Positions 1-12,900 of a stretch of 64,000 bases of DNA are shown here, piece by piece. Source of the DNA: Azadirachta indica (lineage: Eukaryota; Streptophyta; Magnoliopsida; Sapindales; Meliaceae). The notes below the pieces were generated by a model. The model searched no databases. It was not told the DNA's origin and worked only from the letters and a program-made list of their open reading frames with translations. The stretch covers positions 14,160,274 through 14,224,273 of the forward strand of contig CM040444.1 of the NCBI GenBank assembly GCA_022749755.1. The letters run 5' to 3'. A program made the translations under genes and the position numbers. Every line of letters begins with the position of its first letter. Position 1 is the stretch's first letter.

Positions 1-3000
1 AATAAATTAATAGCCATATATTTTCGTGCTATTAATATTATAAATATAATTGTCGGTATACAAAATTTGTTGTACATCTTAACCGATATAATAAAATATT
101 TAATATGTATCATATTAATTAAAATACAAATATAATTATTGTGTTATAATTATAAGTTTAATTGCAAAAAAAATAAATAGTAAAAGAAGTAGTTAATTGC
201 AAAAGCAACGATTCAACAACCCTATTAATTTTGAATTATTAATGTTTTGCTAAAATATTCAACTTGGTAATTTTTTTTTTTAAAAAATAGCATGTTGCGT
301 CATGCTTCATCTATTTTATTGTTTTAGTTTGGAGTCTACTTCTAATCAAATCCATTTTTACATCTAATCAATTAAATAAAAACCATAGTAGGTTAGTAAC
401 ATAATAAAAATTTGTAAATTTATTAATTTAATTCAAATCGTTTGATTTTGACTAATTAAATGATAATCATACGACAAAAAATTGACTGAAGTTACAGTTT
501 GAATTAGATATTATATGATTTAATCCATTAGTTTATATTACACTGACCTTAATTATAATTATATTATATTATAATTTAATATATAGGTTATTTAGTTTAA
601 GAAGTTTTAGAAACAAGACAGCATATCCTCGCAAAATAAACATAATTAATTACGTTTAAATAAAATATGGGTCGGTAATATTACTAATCTTCATTATTGT
701 ACTAACTAAGCTTATCTTAACACATATTTATTTACATAATGACCTCCAAATGGACCTACTAACTCTTAATCACTCTCCAATAACAATATGATGGAGACAA
801 GCAAATTTATGTCATGCTCTATGTCATTTTATACACCATCTAGCTACTTCCAATTTTCTCTTAGTTTTTTATTTTTATTTTTATTTTTTTTTACAATAAA
901 ATTAAAAAAATCTCATCAAATTCATTATAAAAATTGCAGAGATAAGGGGTCCACAAAACCAATTTTTGGAAATGATATTACCATACAAAAACAAAATCAG
1001 AGGACCCATCGTAAAGAATCATGATCATCCAATTTGCATCATATGATATGATATGAAACATATTTTTGGTTCAATTGCCAAACTATTGGTCAGTTTTTGC
1101 TACATTTTAATTATTTTTTTCTTATACTATGAATGAGAAAATGACCCATTGATAATGGTATGATGATCAGAGAGAAGATGATGATGCTTGATGTTGGTTA
1201 AAAAATTGGAAAGTTATGAGAATTTTTTTGGAGCTTTTCCATTAAAACCTAAGCATATAATACAACCCTTTTTACTCATACCACATCATATTTGGATCAT
1301 CTTCTTGCATAAGACAAATTCATAAAGGAAAGTGATTTCTTTTCTTTTCTTCCTTTTTATTTGTTTTTCTTCTTGTTCAATGAATCAACCTTTTACTAGT
1401 TTTCTTTTTGAAACTTGAACTAATTAATTCACCTTAAATATATATATATATATGATTAGTAAGTGATCAATTAGTAATTAACTTTTTTAAATACTAATTA
1501 CTTCAATTGTTAAATTATCTACATTAAAGTTAATAATGTTATATAGGTATTAATAATGAGGTAATTTAAAACAATAGTACTTATTTGAATTAAGTGAAGC
1601 GAAGTGAAGATTATTAATTATTATTACTTTATATTTAGATTGAAAATAAAATAATAATTTAAGAGTTTAAAAGTGTATGTAATGAAAAAGACTTAAGATC
1701 TTCATCCTTTCTTATAATAACATGTTTTAAAGATGCCATTATCATTATTATTGTTTTGATTATAATGTTGTATTTATTAAGCAATTATTAATCTTAATCT
1801 CCTATAGCTTTCTCTATTACAACTACTTTTGTTCTTCCATAGCTTTCATCAAGTCAATTTTTTTCCCCCACTTTACTTTCTAGGTATGTTATGCTATTTT
1901 TCTTTTCCCACTACTAACCTTGTAAAACAAGTGCTACTTGTTTCTTTTTTATAATAAAAAAATGATTCTTAATTACCAAACAAAAATTGAAATAATCAAA
2001 ACTTATATTTACATTCAAGTGAAATATAATCTTTCAAAATAATATTTAAATTTTATATCAATATAAAATATTGTAACGATTATTAACTGATTTTATTAAA
2101 AAATTTCAAGTCTTAATTTTAAAATTTGTTTTCACTCGTATTATTATTAAAATTAGTTACATAAGCACAAATTATTTAAACTTTATAGGAGCAAAATTTA
2201 AATTTTAAATATTTTTAAACTGTTTTTAAAAAATTTATTGAGGATAAAAAGAATTAAAATTCACAAATTTATTTAATTTCTTAATTTGAAAAAGACTATA
2301 CCTCTCATTGGAATCTTAACCCACACACACTCCTTTTTGCCAATTGAGGGGATGCCTTATACAATGTAAATATTTGAAAGTTTAAAATCCAAAAAGAGGA
2401 AAAAACAAAAAAGTGTAGTCATAATTAATTCTCTTTTGTCTATTGAGAAGAAAAAGAATATTGCATGAATAATGTGATTTCAGTGGGTTAGGCAAACCAT
2501 AGCTTGGAATCATACATACACCCTTCCTGTGAAAATTTTGTTTTACACCACATATTATATAATAAGATTTCATTTTCACATTTTTTTTATTTTATTTTTA
2601 TAAATTAACGCATTGTAATTATATTAGAGTTATACTTAAAAAAAAAAAAAACTCATTTTTTTTTTTGTATCAATGAAGTTTGAGCTCTAAATTTGTTGTA
2701 TAAATTTTATTTGTATTTTAAAAATATCAAATCAATATTTAAAATTATTTAAACTTATTTAGCTGGTAAGAACACTCACTTTTTTTTTCAATTGGTAAAA
2801 ATCACACTGTGTATACTTAAATATTTAGAGTAAATTATATAAATATTAATATCTAAACCTTCAAAAGATTTATAATATAATATTTATAGTTGTTTATGTA
2901 ATATTAAAAAAAATATATTATTTAAAATTGCATATAAAAATTACTTTAAATTCAAACAAAAATTTGTAAGCTTTTGGTCTTTCTTTTTGTTTAAAATGGT

Positions 3001-3380
3001 ACATATTATTCTCCATGGCAAAAAATAAAAAAAAAAAAAACAATAAGAAAGGGCAGAGGGGCATAGAAGTAGATATAGAGAAAATAAGGGCCTATGTGCA
3101 AAATTGGACATTAGTTAGAACAAAAAGACAAATACAGTGATATGGGCACCTAACAGTGCGCCTTTCATATTTAAAAATACAAATAAAAAAATAAGAAAAT
3201 ACGAAAGTAATGAAGTAAACAAAACAAATGATAAAATAAAATAGAATAGAATAACTTGACAACAAAAAATAAAATAAGATAAAATAAAAATAAAAATAAA
3301 GGAGAATATACTTATATGGTGGATATTGCAGCAAAAAACCAGACCTTCCATGCTTAAGGTTGAGGATGAGAGAGACAGCC
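1..3380. other. AT-rich intergenic DNA upstream of the BELL gene
   Basis: I see no supportable gene here. The sequence is strongly AT-rich with many poly-A and poly-T tracts and short AT dinucleotide runs (for example near 1438-1453). Open frames such as 788-1024 are low-complexity, Phe/Lys-rich and carry no recognisable domain. The distal promoter of the BELL gene to the right probably lies here, but no element can be assigned with confidence. Confidence 0.6.
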
Positions 3381-3389
3381 ACAGATAGA

Positions 3390-4829
3390 TAGATTGTGAG
3401 AGAGAGAAAGAAAGTAAAGAAGAAGAAGAAGAGGAGGTTTAAGAGAGGGTTTTAGGTCTACCAACTGGTTGTTAGAGATTGAACTCTTTAACCAAACATA
3501 TCTTCAACAGCCAAAAAAACAAAGAAACAACAGCTGCAGCAAACAAAGAATTTACAACAACAAGAAGGTGAAGCAGAAGCAGAAGCAAAACCAAAACAGG
3601 TCAAGCACCAACTACTGCAGCTGGGTTTGAAGCAAGAACCTAAGAAAAAGCAAAGCCTTAGAAAGGAAATTCATAAAGGGATAGATAAGAAAGAAAAAGG
3701 ATTCAAACAGAAAGTTATCATATTATCTTTTTGAGAGACTTTTAGAGAGAGAGCAAGAAGAAAAAGAAGAAGAAGAAGATAATAGTTCATGTATGTATGT
3801 AGGCGTGTACGAGTATTGAGTGTGAATCTCTCTCACGTGGGGTTGATGGAATAATGGAAAGAGAGTAAATAATTTGGAAAAAAGAGCTAAAGTGAAAATT
3901 TTCATTGCTCTTTGAATTATCACTGTTACTCCTTTAGAAAAAGAGATTTCGTATTCTTTTCTTTCCTGGGTTTTTTCTGGCTTTGTTTATTGTTGTTGCA
4001 TTATGTGCAGTATTTTCAATGAAAAGTGTAGTGTTGTGTTGTTGTTCTACTGCGTTCTTGGGATCACAAAGTGTTTTGTTTTCTGAGGATTGTGTTATCA
4101 GCGGATCTGGTGGTGTCTTCAAGCTTTTCTGCTCCCCACAACACCCACAAATATTGCTTGCTACCAGGTAGTTTTTTATTCATGTTTTCTTGACTTTTTC
4201 TTCATTATCTTCGCTGCTGCCGATACATAAGTCAATTAAATTCCTTATATATATTTTTTTCATCTCTCTCTTTTCTTATGATGATGATGATGATGATGGT
4301 GACCATAAGAAAGTAAACCATACTGTTTCCTGAAAATCGATTAGGATTTACATATTATGGGTTTGTCTTGTTCACTGTAAATTTCTATGCTTTTCTTTTT
4401 CCCTGATGGTTGTTTTATATTTTTGCTGGTGTTCTCTTAGAGAATTTCAATCCTTTTTCTGGGTTCTCTTCTGTATTCTGTTTTCACTTGATGAAGGGAA
4501 ACTTACTTCTGCAAGCTCAGATAAGTGAAGGGGTTATTTTTGTTTCTAAGTTATTGGAGATTTCTTGCTTGATGCTTGCATGCAGTGATTTCTTGCTCCC
4601 AAAACTTAATAAATTCATTTATGATATATGGAGATTTCATGATCATGCATTCGGGAATTGATTTTTTGATATTCATTTCTCAGTGGCTTATAAATTAAAT
4701 GCCTTAATCTCGAGCTTATGAGCTTTGCCTATTTTTTACTGTTGCTTTTTACTTTCCTTTCTTGGTTCTCGAGTGATTGTATAAACTAACTTGCATAATA
4801 TTGCAGGAGCCACTTGAGATAGTACAAAT
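3390..4829 (+). promoter_or_regulatory. Long 5' leader of the BELL gene with a leader intron
   Basis: A GA-rich stretch (3394-3440) is followed by A- and CAG-rich sequence that looks like plant 5' UTR. A strong donor (CCAG followed by GTAGTT, intron from 4168) and an acceptor (TTGCAG ending at 4806) define a leader intron of about 640 bp that ends 23 nt before the main ATG at 4830. The leader holds several upstream ATGs, among them a cluster of overlapping ATGs at 3789-3799, one of which is ATG directly followed by TAG. The transcription start cannot be placed. An intron-bearing leader with uATGs suggests translational control; this is inference. Confidence 0.6.
4019..4822 (+). promoter_or_regulatory. 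Candidate uORF that crosses the leader intron
   Basis: An ATG at 4019 opens a frame that runs to the leader donor at 4167. If the intron 4168-4806 is removed, the frame continues as Arg-Ser-His-Leu-Arg and stops at TAG 4820-4822, 7 nt before the main ATG. That gives about 54 codons starting MKSVVLCCC. If the intron is retained, the frame stops at once on the TAG inside the donor (4169-4171). The ATG context is weak. Translation is not shown and conservation is untested. Confidence 0.35.
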
Positions 4830-7800
4830 ATGGCCACTTATTTCACTAATTCAAGTAATCAAAGAGAAGGCGCACCAATGATGTATTTAAGGGACTCTTT
4901 GCCCGGTTCTTATCCAGAGGCACCAGTTCTTCCTGGTAATGTAATGATGTACATGAATTCTGGGTCATACTCAGATACCTTGGCTGGAAGTTCTCAGCAG
5001 CAAAATAATTGCATTGATATCCAGTCTGTGGAACCTTCAGATTCAGCCCCACAGCAGCAGGAAATCTTCTCGAATCTTGGTGGTACTCGAATTGGGGAGC
5101 ATGAATTCAATGCATGGAGGGACAACAGAAATGAGATGTTAGTTATGCACCCAATGAGTAGTTCCACTAGCATGCTTCATGGTGGACAGAACTTGCAGGG
5201 TCAGGGATTATCTCTCAGCCTTGGGACACAAATTCCATCAGGAATTCAAATGCCTTCCATCTCATATCGGAATCCCAATTCTGGCTTTGCTTCATTCTTG
5301 AATTCTAATTCATCAATTGTGGGTGATGGTGGAAGGAATGGATCTTCAAGAGATGAACAATCAAGAAATGCTGAATATTTACTGCCTGGTATTTCTGGAG
5401 GTAATCAAGATGGTAAAGGGGATTTATCTCCGTATGGGATGTCAAGCATTGCAAGAACGATTCCCAGTTCCAAATACCTCAAGGCAGCCCAACAATTACT
5501 GGATGAAGTTGTTAATGTTCGAAAAGCTCTGAAGCAGGCTGATGGTGAGAAAAGCCAAAGCACACTTGAGCAACGGATGAAAAGTTCCAAGGATGGTGAG
5601 GGTGGATCAAAGGATACACCTTCAAATGCTCAAGAATCTTCCAGCAACACACAGAGTGAGCTTTCACATGTAGAAAGGCAAGAATTGCAGAACAAGTTGA
5701 CAAAGCTTTTGTCCATGTTGGATGAGGTAAAATCAATACATCACAGTCTTCCTAACATCTTACTTGGGCAATCATATTTGCTTCCAGTTTCTGGTACCTT
5801 GAGTTTAAAATGGACAATTTTTTATACAACTATACACCTCTCTCTGTAATGAAAACTTGTTAGACAAGTCATTTCAGGAAAAGCAAAACTCTTCTTATGA
5901 ATTAATTGATTTCAACACTTAAATTGAAGGAGTATGTGTTTGTGTACACACTGTTATTGATGCTCACTAATACAGGTGAGAAAGGAGAAACCACTAGTGA
6001 TTTGAGCCAAGACTATTCAGTTGTTCCTAAGATTATTGATGACATGATATAAGATGATAGAACTCCAAATTTATGTCTTAATTGGGAGATTCTTACACTA
6101 GAAGACATCTAGTGTCACTTAAATTTGCTGGCAGTGCTCTCAGGAGGCAGCTGAATAGTGTACATGGTCTCGCATCAGTTCTGATATAATTTCTTTTGGG
6201 GAGGCTCTAGTAGTTTTTTTCTGACTATTCAGAAATATTCATATTTTGTGCTGTCTCAGTCTACTTCTAAAATATTTTGCATGAAACTATGCATAAAGAA
6301 GGCATCCTTAGTGTACTCAAAATTATAGAACAATTGCTGTATATAATGATTTTCTGTTGTCACAGGTTGATAGAAGGTATAAACAGTATTATCATCAGAT
6401 GCAGATTGTGGTGTCATCATTTGATGTGATAGCTGGATGTGGTGCAGCTAAACCATACACGGCATTAGCTCTACAGACCATATCCCGCCACTTCAGGTCC
6501 TTGCGTGATGCTATCACTGGCCAAATTCGAGCAACCCGCAAAAGCCTTGGAGAGCAAGATACTTCTGAAAATGGTAAAGGTGTTGGAATAACTCGCCTCA
6601 GGTATGTGGATCAGCAGCTCAGGCAACAGCGGGCACTTCAGCAGCTTGGTATGATGCAACAACATGCCTGGAGGCCACAAAGGGGGCTGCCTGAAAGCTC
6701 TGTTTCAATTCTTCGTGCCTGGCTATTTGAGCATTTCCTTCATCCGTAAATCCCCAACCTTAAATTGCTCCTTTTTCCCTTTCTTTTTATTGTTATTTTT
6801 TTTCATAATTTGCCTTTTTCCTTCAAAATATTATGTATATCTCTTCTTCTGAATACTGATTTTAATGTCTGCTAGTTACCCAAAGGATTCTGATAAAATC
6901 ATGCTGGCAAGACAGACAGGCTTGACTAGAAGTCAGGTAAAAACACTTGAATCATCGTATTATTAATTTGCAAGGCAGATTAGGTTTATATGATAGATTT
7001 TTTATTTGTATATTTTGACTATTGTCTGTCACTGTGGATTGAAGGTTGAGAAAATTCATTGGCGGGACATATCTAGTCCAGCCATTCAAAAGAAATCCAT
7101 AGTACTTTTCTATATGTCATATTTGTTATTGATGCGAATTACAACATCGATTTAATTATGTTAAAAATTATATCCTGGATTTTAAGAAATTAGTAAATCA
7201 TTATGATAATTCCATGGAATCCTTTTGTATTTATATCATCGGTGACCGTATGCCATGCACATCATCAGACAATTTCACAAAATGCTTGTGCATCTATCTT
7301 TATGTTTGCTTTGTGTAACTTGACAGTATATGCTGCCTTGATCAGGTTTCAAATTGGTTTATAAATGCAAGGGTCCGCCTATGGAAGCCCATGGTTGAAG
7401 AGATGTACAAAGAAGAATTTGCTGATGCAGAGATGGACTCTAATTCTTCATCCGACAATGCTGCCAAAGCAACTAAAGGTGATATGATTACCTCTGAGGA
7501 TAGAGAGGAAGACTTGCAACAAAGTGGGAGTTCGACAGCAACTGAGAGATGTAGTACTGGACAATTGACAGATTCTAAATCTGATCATTTGCCTGATATT
7601 GAAATGGCCGGGGCTAGTTTCCAGAATGGGACCTGTGGAGAAGCTGACACCAATTATCGGCTGCTAAAGCTAAGGGAGGAGCAGAGGACTGGCATAGATG
7701 ACTGTAGTCTCTTTCCGGATCAAATGGTTCCTCCTGATGGGGGCAACAATAGATTTATGGCAGCTGCTGCTGCTGCTTACCATATGTCAGAGTTGGGGAG

Positions 7801-8035
7801 GTTCAGGAGTGGAAGTGGGGTCTCTCTCACATTGGGTTTACAGCATTGCGAGGGTGGTACCCTACCCATGTCTGGTGCAACCCATCAGAGTTTTGTTGCA
7901 ATGAGAGGAGGAGATATATACAATTCTGCAGCATCTTCTGTAGGGACTGACACAGCAGATTATGAATGTATTAATAATGGGAACCGTCAACCGACGTTCA
8001 GTTCTTCCCATTTATTACATGATTTCGTAGCTTGA
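4830..8035 (+). CDS. BLH6/BLH7: BEL1-like homeodomain transcription factor (BLH6/BLH7 type)
   Basis: Four coding exons, 4830-5726, 6366-6745, 6876-6936 and 7346-8035, join in frame to 675 aa. The 61-bp third exon splits the homeodomain. A SKY box starts at residue 214 ([11 protein letters not shown]), the BELL domain covers about 284-355, and a TALE homeodomain lies at about 401-462 with the three-residue loop extension Pro-Tyr-Pro (426-428) and the recognition helix [18 protein letters not shown]-like motifs are present near the N terminus (LSLSLG) and C terminus (VSLTLGL). BELL proteins act in the nucleus as heterodimers with KNOX proteins. In Arabidopsis BLH6 works with KNAT7 in secondary-wall and lignin control. 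The N-terminal region resembles BLH6/BLH7 rather than BLH1 or BEL1; that sub-assignment is from memory. Exon 1 would read on to 5849 if its intron were kept. Confidence 0.93.
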
Positions 8036-9457
8036 AAAGTCGTTGAGTTGCACATTTGCATTGATTAATCTCAAGTATTCTAATGGGAAGAAGGAAAAGT
8101 CAGGTTGTTGACTCTTCGTTTAGGTGCATTGATCTTGGTTGTGAATGGTAAGACAAGGATTTGTGGTCTTCTGAATAGGGAGACATAAAACACAGTTGTA
8201 ATATATCAAGAAATTGGTTGGTTAGCATATTTGTAAAGTTAAGATACATAATTTTTGCTTAATATGTGGAGGAAAGGTGTACAATTAGTGACTACTCTGT
8301 TTCTTAAAAACAAAAAAAAAGAATGCCCTGATTTGAAATAAAGTTGGTGAAGATTGGTTTATATTATTACTCGATAATGACCTCTGAGATTCTTTTAAAT
8401 TGTCCTGTGGTTTCTGTTCATTGTTGCCAAGTCAATTTCGCGATCAACAACAGCATGAAAGAGAGCGAAAGCAAAGAGTTTGTTAGCATACTACCATGTA
8501 CAATACTTGAAGCTTCCTTTTCAAGGCTGAAGAAAGCATCTTCTAGTCTCAAATGCATAAAATAAGCAGATTTGAAGACTGCAAATGAAGAATTGCATGC
8601 TTTTTGAAGATCGGAGAGGGTTCTTTTCAACGGCCTATGAACAATGGAAAAACTTGGATATGAAGAAAGTTCACTAAACAGCAAAAGCATATAAAATTAC
8701 ATATATCACCTGAACGTAATATGTAGAAAGTATCATCTCTCTCAAACAATCAATGAAGAAAAACATAACAAGATAGATTTTTATCAAAACATAAATTAAA
8801 GAAAATGAATTGGGTTTCTTGGAATATAGCCATTTCATGCACTTATTTCATCAGTGGGTTCTTCTTTTCCTCTGTGCTTTTTATCTTCAGAATTTCAATA
8901 CTTTATTTGGTGTGGTAGAACAGGCAAAATAAAAGGCTCAGTTCAGAATCAGAGGAAGCATGCTTCTGCAGTTGATCAATATTCACATCACACAGCAACA
9001 AATTGAAAAGAGGTTTGTAAATACATAGGAAAACTACTTCTGGTATCTCTTTTGCTTGGAAGAAGCATCAGTTGGTGTGTTGAAATAACGGTGGCTTCCA
9101 AATCAACTGTTAGCTTCTTCGGTAGAAGCAAAATTTCCAGCCACAGGTCAGCTTATTTTAAATATTTTTGCTTATTTTACAATGAACAGTCGTATTCCAG
9201 TTAACGTAGCATACAACATCATATGTATATCGTCATGTATTCGTGAAAATTGTCGTTCGTTAGTCCATCAATGTAAATACATTCCCTGCATCATTCATAC
9301 ACATTAATATTAATATTTAAAAGAAAAAGAAATTATAGACTGGACATCATGGGATTGGGAGGGATGAATAAATTTTATATTTTCTTATCAATTTATTGGA
9401 ATTGATCCTCTCCATGAGGAGGTTCAACGTGCGCGGGAATTGTTTGATGAGAGGCGC

Positions 9458-9490
<33 letters not shown>

Positions 9491-9902
9491 TATTATTCAG
9501 TAGCACAACTCCGAAATGAGAAAACTGCGATCTTCTATTTGCATGGATTCACCTTCTCCTGTACACAAGCAAGAATTCCTACAACTAAAAAAAAAAAAAA
9601 AAACCCATAACATAAGCAAGAGCCACTTAAATTTAGCAGTTCCGAAGGAAAGCAGCAGAAAAGTGACACTTCTATGAACGAACATGTACATTTGGTATGG
9701 GCCTGCGCGGAGGAATGATGCTGTACAGCCATCCAAAATGATCAAACCCCAAACACATTTTAAATTTTGTGTGCCTTTTGCCGATTTCAGAATCCAGAAC
9801 TAAGATGAATTACGAGTAGCAGATTAGGATCATCATCATCATCAGTCTCTGAGTTGGTCAGATAGCAAATGAGAGATTGTTCTGCCTACCTATTGTTTCA
9901 AT
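8036..9902. other. Convergent 3' flanks of BELL gene (+) and DRD1 (-)
   Basis: This gap holds the 3' UTR of the BELL gene, with an AATAAA near 8337-8342, and the final non-coding exon of DRD1 on the other strand. A CA dinucleotide microsatellite lies at 9458-9483 and passes into a TA run. Short open frames here have no recognisable domain and are treated as chance. Confidence 0.6.
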
Positions 9903-12900
9903 CTACCTGAAAAATATTAGAAAAGTAGAAGTTAAGACGGAATAGAGAAAATCATATTTGAGAACTCAGTCTCAGACTGAGAAAACTGATACAATTGAAT
10001 GCTGACCTTCTGTACAGAACTTTTACATCTTCCCTTAACAGTGGACTTTCCAGAAAGAGATCATCACAATCATTCACATCAACAGTCTCCACTTGAAAAT
10101 TCTGATAACCACAGTACTCATTCCACTCAAACCACATCCGTGAAATGAGTTCCTTCTTAAAGCAAGCAGCATGATCTTCTTCCTCAGGAGAATCAGCAGC
10201 AACCAGCCTATAAGCATACACTTTCTTGGTTTGCCCTGGCCTGAATGCTCGGCCAATGGCTTGTCGGGTCACTGATGGATTATAAGGAACATCCAGAATA
10301 ATAATGCGGGATGCCCCCACCAAAGAGATTCCCTCTCCACAAGCCTTAATTGATCCAAGGAACACTTTCGAATTAGGAGAATTATTGAACTGCTCCATAG
10401 ACCACTCCCGTTCCTCAGCATTTGATTCACCTGAGATAACAAATATTTCCCGCCCAAGGCTCCAGCCCTTCATTTTCACCGCTAGTCTCTCCACAAATTT
10501 TAAGGGCAGGAGGTACTGACTAAAAACCAGTAGTTTTTCACCAGCAGCCTCACATAAGCTCAGCATATTAAGCAAGAACTTGGCCTTGACTCCATCTCTT
10601 ATGTCCAGTTTCTCCAATAACTCATCCATCTTATCATCTGCTGGGACAATTTTCTCAGAGAGAGTATTCAATTTTGGATGAAGATAAGTAGCACTTCCAA
10701 CAGCAGCCATCTTCATCTTCCTAGCAAACTTCTTTAACTTCTGAGTTTCACTCTTCTGTCTGGGACTAAGATCCAGTACAACAGTGAAATCAACAAGTCC
10801 AGGAAGCTCATCCAAGAAATCTCCTTTATAATAATGGAGGACCTTGCTAGTCATCTCCCGTAGATCTTGTATTACGGTCACTTTCCTTTTGAAGTCTTCA
10901 TCACTAAGCAGAGAGTGTTCTACCAATTCATAAAAATTTGATTTTGCATTTGCTTTAATCTGCTTCCTTGTGTGTGGTATATGTACTCGGCTCATTATGC
11001 GCTTAACAACAGTCCGGGATGTGTCCAACTTCAGAAATTTAGGACGAACAAGATTCAAAATGTTGAACACCTCTTTGACATGATTTTGATAGAGGGTTCC
11101 TGAAAGTACAACTTTTCTAGGTGTCTGTATTTTGGCCAGGGACTGCAGCACATCAGTATTCTCATTCCTTGGAGTATGCCCTTCGTCCAAAATCAGGATT
11201 GAAGGCTGCTTGAGCAATATGTCTTGGCAAGTGGCTGAAATGTTGCTGGACACAGAGTCGCAAATAATAGCAGAGAACTGTTTGTACCCCAAGAAAAGTA
11301 TACTCTTCTGCTCTACCCATTTTCTCAATACCTCCAATTGCTGAGCCCGACTATCCGCTTTCACACTGTAAAAATCTAACAGTGGAATATCTTCCACTTG
11401 CCATATTTGAAACTCCTTCTTCCATGTAGCCAGGATCCCTTTAGGGAGCACAACCAGTGGTCTAGCCTGTGGATATTTGGCTAAGAAACTCTGGATGAAA
11501 CTAATTATCATAAATGTCTTCCCAGATCCAGGAGCATGGGCCAAGATGCAGCCACCAGGATTATCTGACACCAAATTTCTACGAAGAAAATTGAAGCCTT
11601 CCACTTGATGAGGTTTCATGTGCTTCATGTGCCTTGGATGGGCAGCAATGTCAGTCACCACCAAATCATCTTCACACAACTTAACACCAATTATATCACT
11701 TGAATCTCTGTCTTTGGCACTCCGATAATCAGACATGTAAGTCCGATTGCTTCTTTTGACCTGTATTTAGTGAAAAAGGAAAATCAAAACCAAAGACGAT
11801 AGCATTTCCAGCAAGAACATTAAACAAAGGCATCAAAATCTTCTCCCAAGAGCTGTGCTCGAATAAAGCTGTTAAATTGGTCTGATTAAAAAGAAAACAC
11901 TATGCACAAATTTAACAGAATAAAGTTTGCACTTAATAAAATATTTTGAGGTACTGATGGATGGCATCATACCATCTAATTAACAAAAACACAAAGCGGC
12001 ACAAATACCAGCAATTTATTAAATCATCAATTACAAATCTGTGATCAGTTAAGTGAAGTATTGCCAAGTCCAATTGACATCAGGATACCAATTTACATAT
12101 ATGAAAGAGGAGAAAACAAAGTGCAGGACATCATGACTAACAAGAAAAAAATTATACAAATTTAGTCTCTGCCATTCCACTTGTCATTCTCCGGTTACCC
12201 ATCAAATACTGGTTTCGCAAGACAAGTTATCCAAATACCAAGCCAAAAAAGTACATGGACTTGCCAAGTGATGGTACACTTGTAGAGTCAAATGCGGTGC
12301 TTGTATGGGTATTGCTAAATGCATATAAAAGTAGCACTACTCCTTTGTTTCTCATTTATTTAAAACACAAAAATGTAAAGAGAAAAAAAACTGGAAAAAC
12401 AATTGTCTTAAAAGGATGATATTTTGAAGAGAAGTAAACAAGATAACAAAGTACAACAAAGATTCCCCAAACTGGGAAAACTTGTAGAGGTATTGCTAAA
12501 TGCATATAAAAGTAACACGACTCCTTTCTTTCGCTCGTTATTATTATTATTTTTTTCCTAAAAATACCTGGGAAAATAATTGTACTTAAAAGGATAACAT
12601 TTCCAAGTGAACAAGCTAATGAAGTACAAGATGGATTCCCTAAAAATAAAAAGCCAACACAAAAGTCGATACAGAAAACACCCAAAAGCACGAGGCAAGC
12701 CTGGGGTGGGCAAAAAACCAATCACCTGAACCAAAATGACAAATTCATTTCGATTTTTTATTGGTTTGGTTTGGTTTGTAGGTTAACTACTTACAAAACC
12801 AAATTTTTTTGGTTCATTTTTGGTTCTGTTCTGTCAACCTGAGAGCTTAACTGAACTAGAACAAAAAATTTGAAATTTTTACTTTTATTTAGGAAAAAAA

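Noticed and set aside
788..1024. Open frame of 78 codons on the + strand
   Set aside because: Low-complexity Phe/Leu and Lys composition, no domain, AT-rich surroundings.
3092..3382. Overlapping minus-strand frames of 96 and 78 codons
   Set aside because: They arise from A/T-rich repeats (AAATAAAAT-type) read as Tyr, Phe and Ile; no signature of a real protein.
3983..4018. Upstream extension of the leader frame to 3983
   Set aside because: The first codon there is TTG, not ATG. I used the ATG at 4019 instead.
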